Assembly (NCBI GenBank): GCA_002900555.1
Contig: MUGD01000085.1
Span: 1-8,286, forward strand
Reading direction: 5' to 3'
Origin: Thermoplasmata archaeon M9B2D
GTDB taxonomy: Archaea; Thermoplasmatota; E2; DHVEG-1
DNA length: 8,286 bases
Position 1 is the stretch's first letter, and every line of letters begins with the position of its first letter. The translations under genes and the position numbers were made by a program. Shown one piece after another: positions 6,478 to 8,286 of this stretch. Below the pieces are notes generated by a model that made no database searches, was not told the origin of the DNA, and saw nothing but the letters and a program-made list of their open reading frames with translations.

Positions 6478-6999
6478 TTACCACCACTGTGATTTCCATT
6501 TTTCATTCCACCAAGATTTAACCGGTACATAGGTAGATGTTTCCCAATCCTCATTTTTTACTTGAAGGATATGATTCCAAACATCGTCCCAGTTTTCACC
6601 TTGGACCCATGAGATATAATCCCAATCTCCAGGAATGCTTGCACCGCTTGTTACCCAATTCCATTTTTTTGTTTTTTCTAAAGTTTCATCAAGTTTATTT
6701 TCTCTAATTAACATCCATGCGCCAGCAGGTTTTTCCCACCACCAAGTATCGGTTTTGTGGCCAGAATACACCATATGTGAGCTTGTTTGCTCGACTTCGT
6801 TCCAGTTTTTTATCGTTGAGACACATCGATGAACAGTATCCCAATCTTGGGCGTCAAACCATACAATGACATCCCAGTCTCCCGTGACAATCCATGAGCC
6901 GATGACATTCTCCCAGTTCTGAAATTGTTTCCAGACTTGCTCTGCTTTTCCTTTTGTTGTTTTTATAAAAACATATGCTGATCGAGATTTCCAATCCAT
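6478..6999 (-). CDS. Tryptophan-rich tandem Lrp/AsnC ligand-binding (RAM)-like protein
   Basis: A 173-residue soluble protein without signal peptide or helix-turn-helix. It consists of two copies of an Lrp/AsnC effector-binding (RAM) fold. Repeat 1 is about residues 7-78 (AYVFIKTTKGKAEQVWKQF, then GDWDVIVWFDAQDWDTV at 40-56, closing EQTSSHMVY). Repeat 2 is about 92-158 (GAWMLIREN, then GDWDYISWVQGENWDDV at 124-140, closing WETSTYVPV). Both keep the G-D-x-D turn typical of the fold, with W in place of the usual Y or F. In total 24 of 173 residues are W, including WWW at 86-88 and a WW...W...WW tail. The start ATG at 6999 follows GGAGAG. Stand-alone RAM proteins bind small effectors such as amino acids and oligomerise; tryptophan or aromatic-ligand sensing is only a guess. 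A T12 terminator follows. Confidence 0.78.
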   Translation of the reverse strand: MDWKSRSAYVFIKTTKGKAEQVWKQFQNWENVIGSWIVTGDWDVIVWFDAQDWDTVHRCVSTIKNWNEVEQTSSHMVYSGHKTDTWWWEKPAGAWMLIRENKLDETLEKTKKWNWVTSGASIPGDWDYISWVQGENWDDVWNHILQVKNEDWETSTYVPVKSWWNEKWKSQWW

Positions 7000-7048
7000 T
7001 TCTTACTCTCCATCCACTCTATTAGTTTTTCACACATCAAATAGTCAG

Positions 7049-7061
7049 TTTATTTATAATG
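7049..7061 (-). promoter_or_regulatory. Possible proximal TATA box of the RAM-domain gene
   Basis: On the minus strand ATTATAAATAAA lies about 50-60 bases before the ATG at 6999, a distance like that of the TATA boxes in the neighbouring genes. The conserved motif for this gene (copy E) lies much further upstream, so this nearer element may be the working promoter. It is a single AT-rich match with no second line of support. Confidence 0.35.
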
Positions 7062-7155
7062 ATTTGGTTGTCAAAGAAAGCAATATTCTATTGTATTTTT
7101 TATCGTACCGTGAATGAATAATTGGGAGTTATTGGTATCTGAAGAGTATCTATTT

Positions 7156-7197
7156 CTTTAAAACATATTCTCCTGGGTGAAAGTAGTGACACGGATT
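7156..7197 (-). promoter_or_regulatory. TATA-like box plus conserved upstream motif (copy E)
   Basis: CTTTAAAACATATTCTCC (7156-7173) is followed by GTGAAAGTAGTGACACGGAT (7177-7196), a weaker match in the first half of the motif. It begins 178 bp from the start codon at 6999, against 64-74 bp for the other genic copies. Use here would imply a leader of more than 100 bases, or the intervening DNA was inserted. It lies 26 bp after the stop of the methyltransferase gene. Confidence 0.5.
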
Positions 7198-7222
7198 CAA
7201 CACATACTTATTATTGTATTAA

Positions 7223-7789
7223 CTATTTCTTTGATTTGGGGAACCCTATCCACCTCGGTGTCTTTTCCATGTACTCCTTATAAGTTTTTCCATAACATTC
7301 TAACGTTATTGCCTCTTCAAAAGCAGACAGATAAACCGTGATGATGATAAAAACCACTGTTATCAGTAGATAAACCCAAGAAATTGAAACAATAGCTATA
7401 CCAAAATAGAGTAAAAACCAACCAATAAACATAGGATTTCTTGAATAACGATACATACCTTTCGTAACCGGCTTATCCATTGGAGTAGAGGCAAAATTTA
7501 ACAATGCTATAGCAATCGCAACTAATCCAACGAAGTAAACAATTAATCCTACATTGAACCAAATTGTTCCAAATTTTAATGGCAAAAAAACACTATAAAA
7601 AAAGGATCCGAACATGACTATAACCAATAGATTTGAAAGAATTTTATCCTTCATTTTTGAAGGTGGAGCACTTTGAGGCATCCTTTTAGAAAATAAAAAT
7701 TTGACGCCACTAATCCAAAATACGATAACCGGGATTATGAAAATCCACGCATTCCATATACCAATTTCAAACTCAGGAATCCACGTCAT
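7223..7789 (-). CDS. Isoprenylcysteine/phospholipid methyltransferase-family membrane protein
   Basis: A 188-residue polytopic membrane protein. Hydrophobic segments lie at about 11-33, 52-70, 76-97, and a closely spaced pair at 120-155. The family core is present: GMYRYSRNPMFIG at 111-123 (the RHPxYxG-type S-adenosylmethionine motif, with RNP here), then E158-E159, and ECYGKTYKEYMEKTPRW at 164-180. These match the C-terminal SAM-binding region of ICMT and phospholipid methyltransferases. It is expected to methylate a lipid or a small hydrophobic or thiol substrate at the membrane; the substrate cannot be told from sequence. The start at 7789 follows GGCAGGAGAG at good spacing. It ends in TAG, with in-frame tandem TAA codons three codons later. 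Its own promoter with motif copy F lies upstream, so it is probably transcribed alone. Confidence 0.85.
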   Translation of the reverse strand: MTWIPEFEIGIWNAWIFIIPVIVFWISGVKFLFSKRMPQSAPPSKMKDKILSNLLVIVMFGSFFYSVFLPLKFGTIWFNVGLIVYFVGLVAIAIALLNFASTPMDKPVTKGMYRYSRNPMFIGWFLLYFGIAIVSISWVYLLITVVFIIITVYLSAFEEAITLECYGKTYKEYMEKTPRWIGFPKSKK

Positions 7790-7828
7790 TATTCTCTCCT
7801 GCCTTTGAGTTTTGTAACAAATCCTTCT

Positions 7829-7880
7829 TTTAAAAATATATCCTCAAAAACAGGGTGGTGGGAATGCAGTGACACGGTTT
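7829..7880 (-). promoter_or_regulatory. Promoter of the methyltransferase gene: TATA box plus conserved upstream motif (copy F)
   Basis: TTTTAAAAATATATCC (7829-7844) is followed about 14 bases later by GTGGGAATGCAGTGACACGG (7859-7878), with one extra base before GCAGTG. The motif begins about 70 bp from the start codon at 7789. The longer TATA-to-motif gap resembles copy A. Confidence 0.6.
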
Positions 7881-7958
7881 TAGACAGAATGGTTTTTTTT
7901 GTTGGAATTTAAAAGGGAAAATGCAGATCATTCAAATCAGATTCAAATTTTTCTACCC

Positions 7959-8286
7959 CTACATGTTAATGCCTTTAAACGATGCAACAATAAAATGAGT
8001 TCCAACAAAACCACTTTTTGTGTCATAAAAAAACCTGATAGGATAACCTCCTGTAATAAATGCGGATTGTAAGAGATTGTTATCAACAAAAAACAAAAAA
8101 AGAGTTCGTACGCAATAAAACAAAATCTGGTTCTCACTTTGATCTGGTTCTTTGATTTGTCCGATAAATACAAATGTCACATTCTCAAAAGAATTGTCTT
8201 TATTGCTATCAATGAAACTGCCAGTATTTTTCCCATTTACCGTTCCACTCGGTACAACACTAATCCCTAAGAACAGAAGTATTAGT
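7959..8286 (-). CDS. Small secreted protein of unknown function (N-terminus off window)
   Basis: The frame is open from the right edge to a TAG at 7959-7961, giving 108 visible codons. The first residues (LILLFLGISVVPSG) look like the end of a signal-peptide core. A polar linker follows (GKNTGSFIDSNKDNSFEN), then a beta-rich domain starting at TFVFIGQI and ending GFVGTHFIVASFKGINM. It resembles a class of short secreted proteins I associate with benthic group D-like archaea, but no function is known to me. A GTG at 8180 could open a shorter frame; the continuous upstream frame with a signal-peptide end makes that unlikely. A second in-frame TAG lies two codons after the first, and a TGA eight codons after that. 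Confidence 0.65.
   Translation of the reverse strand, partial: LILLFLGISVVPSGTVNGKNTGSFIDSNKDNSFENVTFVFIGQIKEPDQSENQILFYCVRTLFLFFVDNNLLQSAFITGGYPIRFFYDTKSGFVGTHFIVASFKGINM

Noticed and set aside
1449..7880. Motif copies as integron attC sites or gene-cassette junctions
   Set aside because: Regular one-gene-per-motif spacing invites the idea, but the motif lacks the paired GTTRRRY/RYYYAAC arms and long imperfect hairpin of attC sites. No integrase is in the window, and the motif position tracks the TATA box rather than gene ends.
1449..7880. Repeated motif as a CRISPR repeat
   Set aside because: Copies are roughly 840-1900 bp apart with genes between them; there is no spacer array and no cas gene.
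8180..8180. GTG at 8180 as the start of a short separate gene
   Set aside because: The same frame continues upstream to the window edge through a linker and a signal-peptide end, so the GTG is an internal valine.

Overview
The window looks like archaeal DNA, most probably from an uncultured Thermoplasmatota lineage of the marine benthic group D / Thermoprofundales type. This rests on AT-rich intergenic DNA with archaeal TATA boxes, purine-rich ribosome sites (GGCAGGAAAGA, GGAGAG), secreted NosD/PbH1 beta-helix proteins that begin with a VGGSGPGNYS segment and end in DW(R/H)PA..PYDIP, a single AAA_14/DUF4143 ATPase, and DNRLRE/Fn3-like surface modules. The lineage is an inference from family resemblance; no rRNA or marker gene is present.

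Layout, left to right. All genes but one read on the minus strand. (1) 1-1375: 5' part of a secreted or membrane-anchored surface protein with two Fn3-like domains and the start of a DNRLRE-like domain, cut by the left edge. (2) 1502-3106: intact NosD-like beta-helix surface protein. (3) 3552-4817, plus strand: AAA_14/DUF4143 ATPase, probably transcribed leaderless, lying between two AT-rich spacers. (4) 5147-6271: a second NosD-like protein, paralogous to (2) at both ends but interrupted by one in-frame TAG. (5) 6478-6999: a small protein made of two Lrp/AsnC-type ligand-binding (RAM) repeats with 24 tryptophans in 173 residues. (6) 7223-7789: membrane methyltransferase of the isoprenylcysteine/phospholipid methyltransferase superfamily. 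(7) 7959-8286: C-terminal part of a small secreted protein, cut by the right edge.

The most striking non-coding signal is a motif, GGGGAAGCAGTGACACGG as read on the plus strand, found six times and always in the same orientation. Five copies sit next to a TATA box upstream of a minus-strand gene, four of them 64-74 bp before the start codon. The sixth copy (5075-5095) has no gene to serve and, with the copy at 3170-3190, brackets the ATPase gene. The minus-strand genes therefore look like single-gene transcription units that share one promoter architecture, even though their products are unrelated. The surface proteins also share leader, ribosome site and signal-peptide start, so they may be co-expressed. 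The ATPase looks like a separate accessory insertion. No CRISPR array, rRNA, intact tRNA or recognisable transposase gene was seen.
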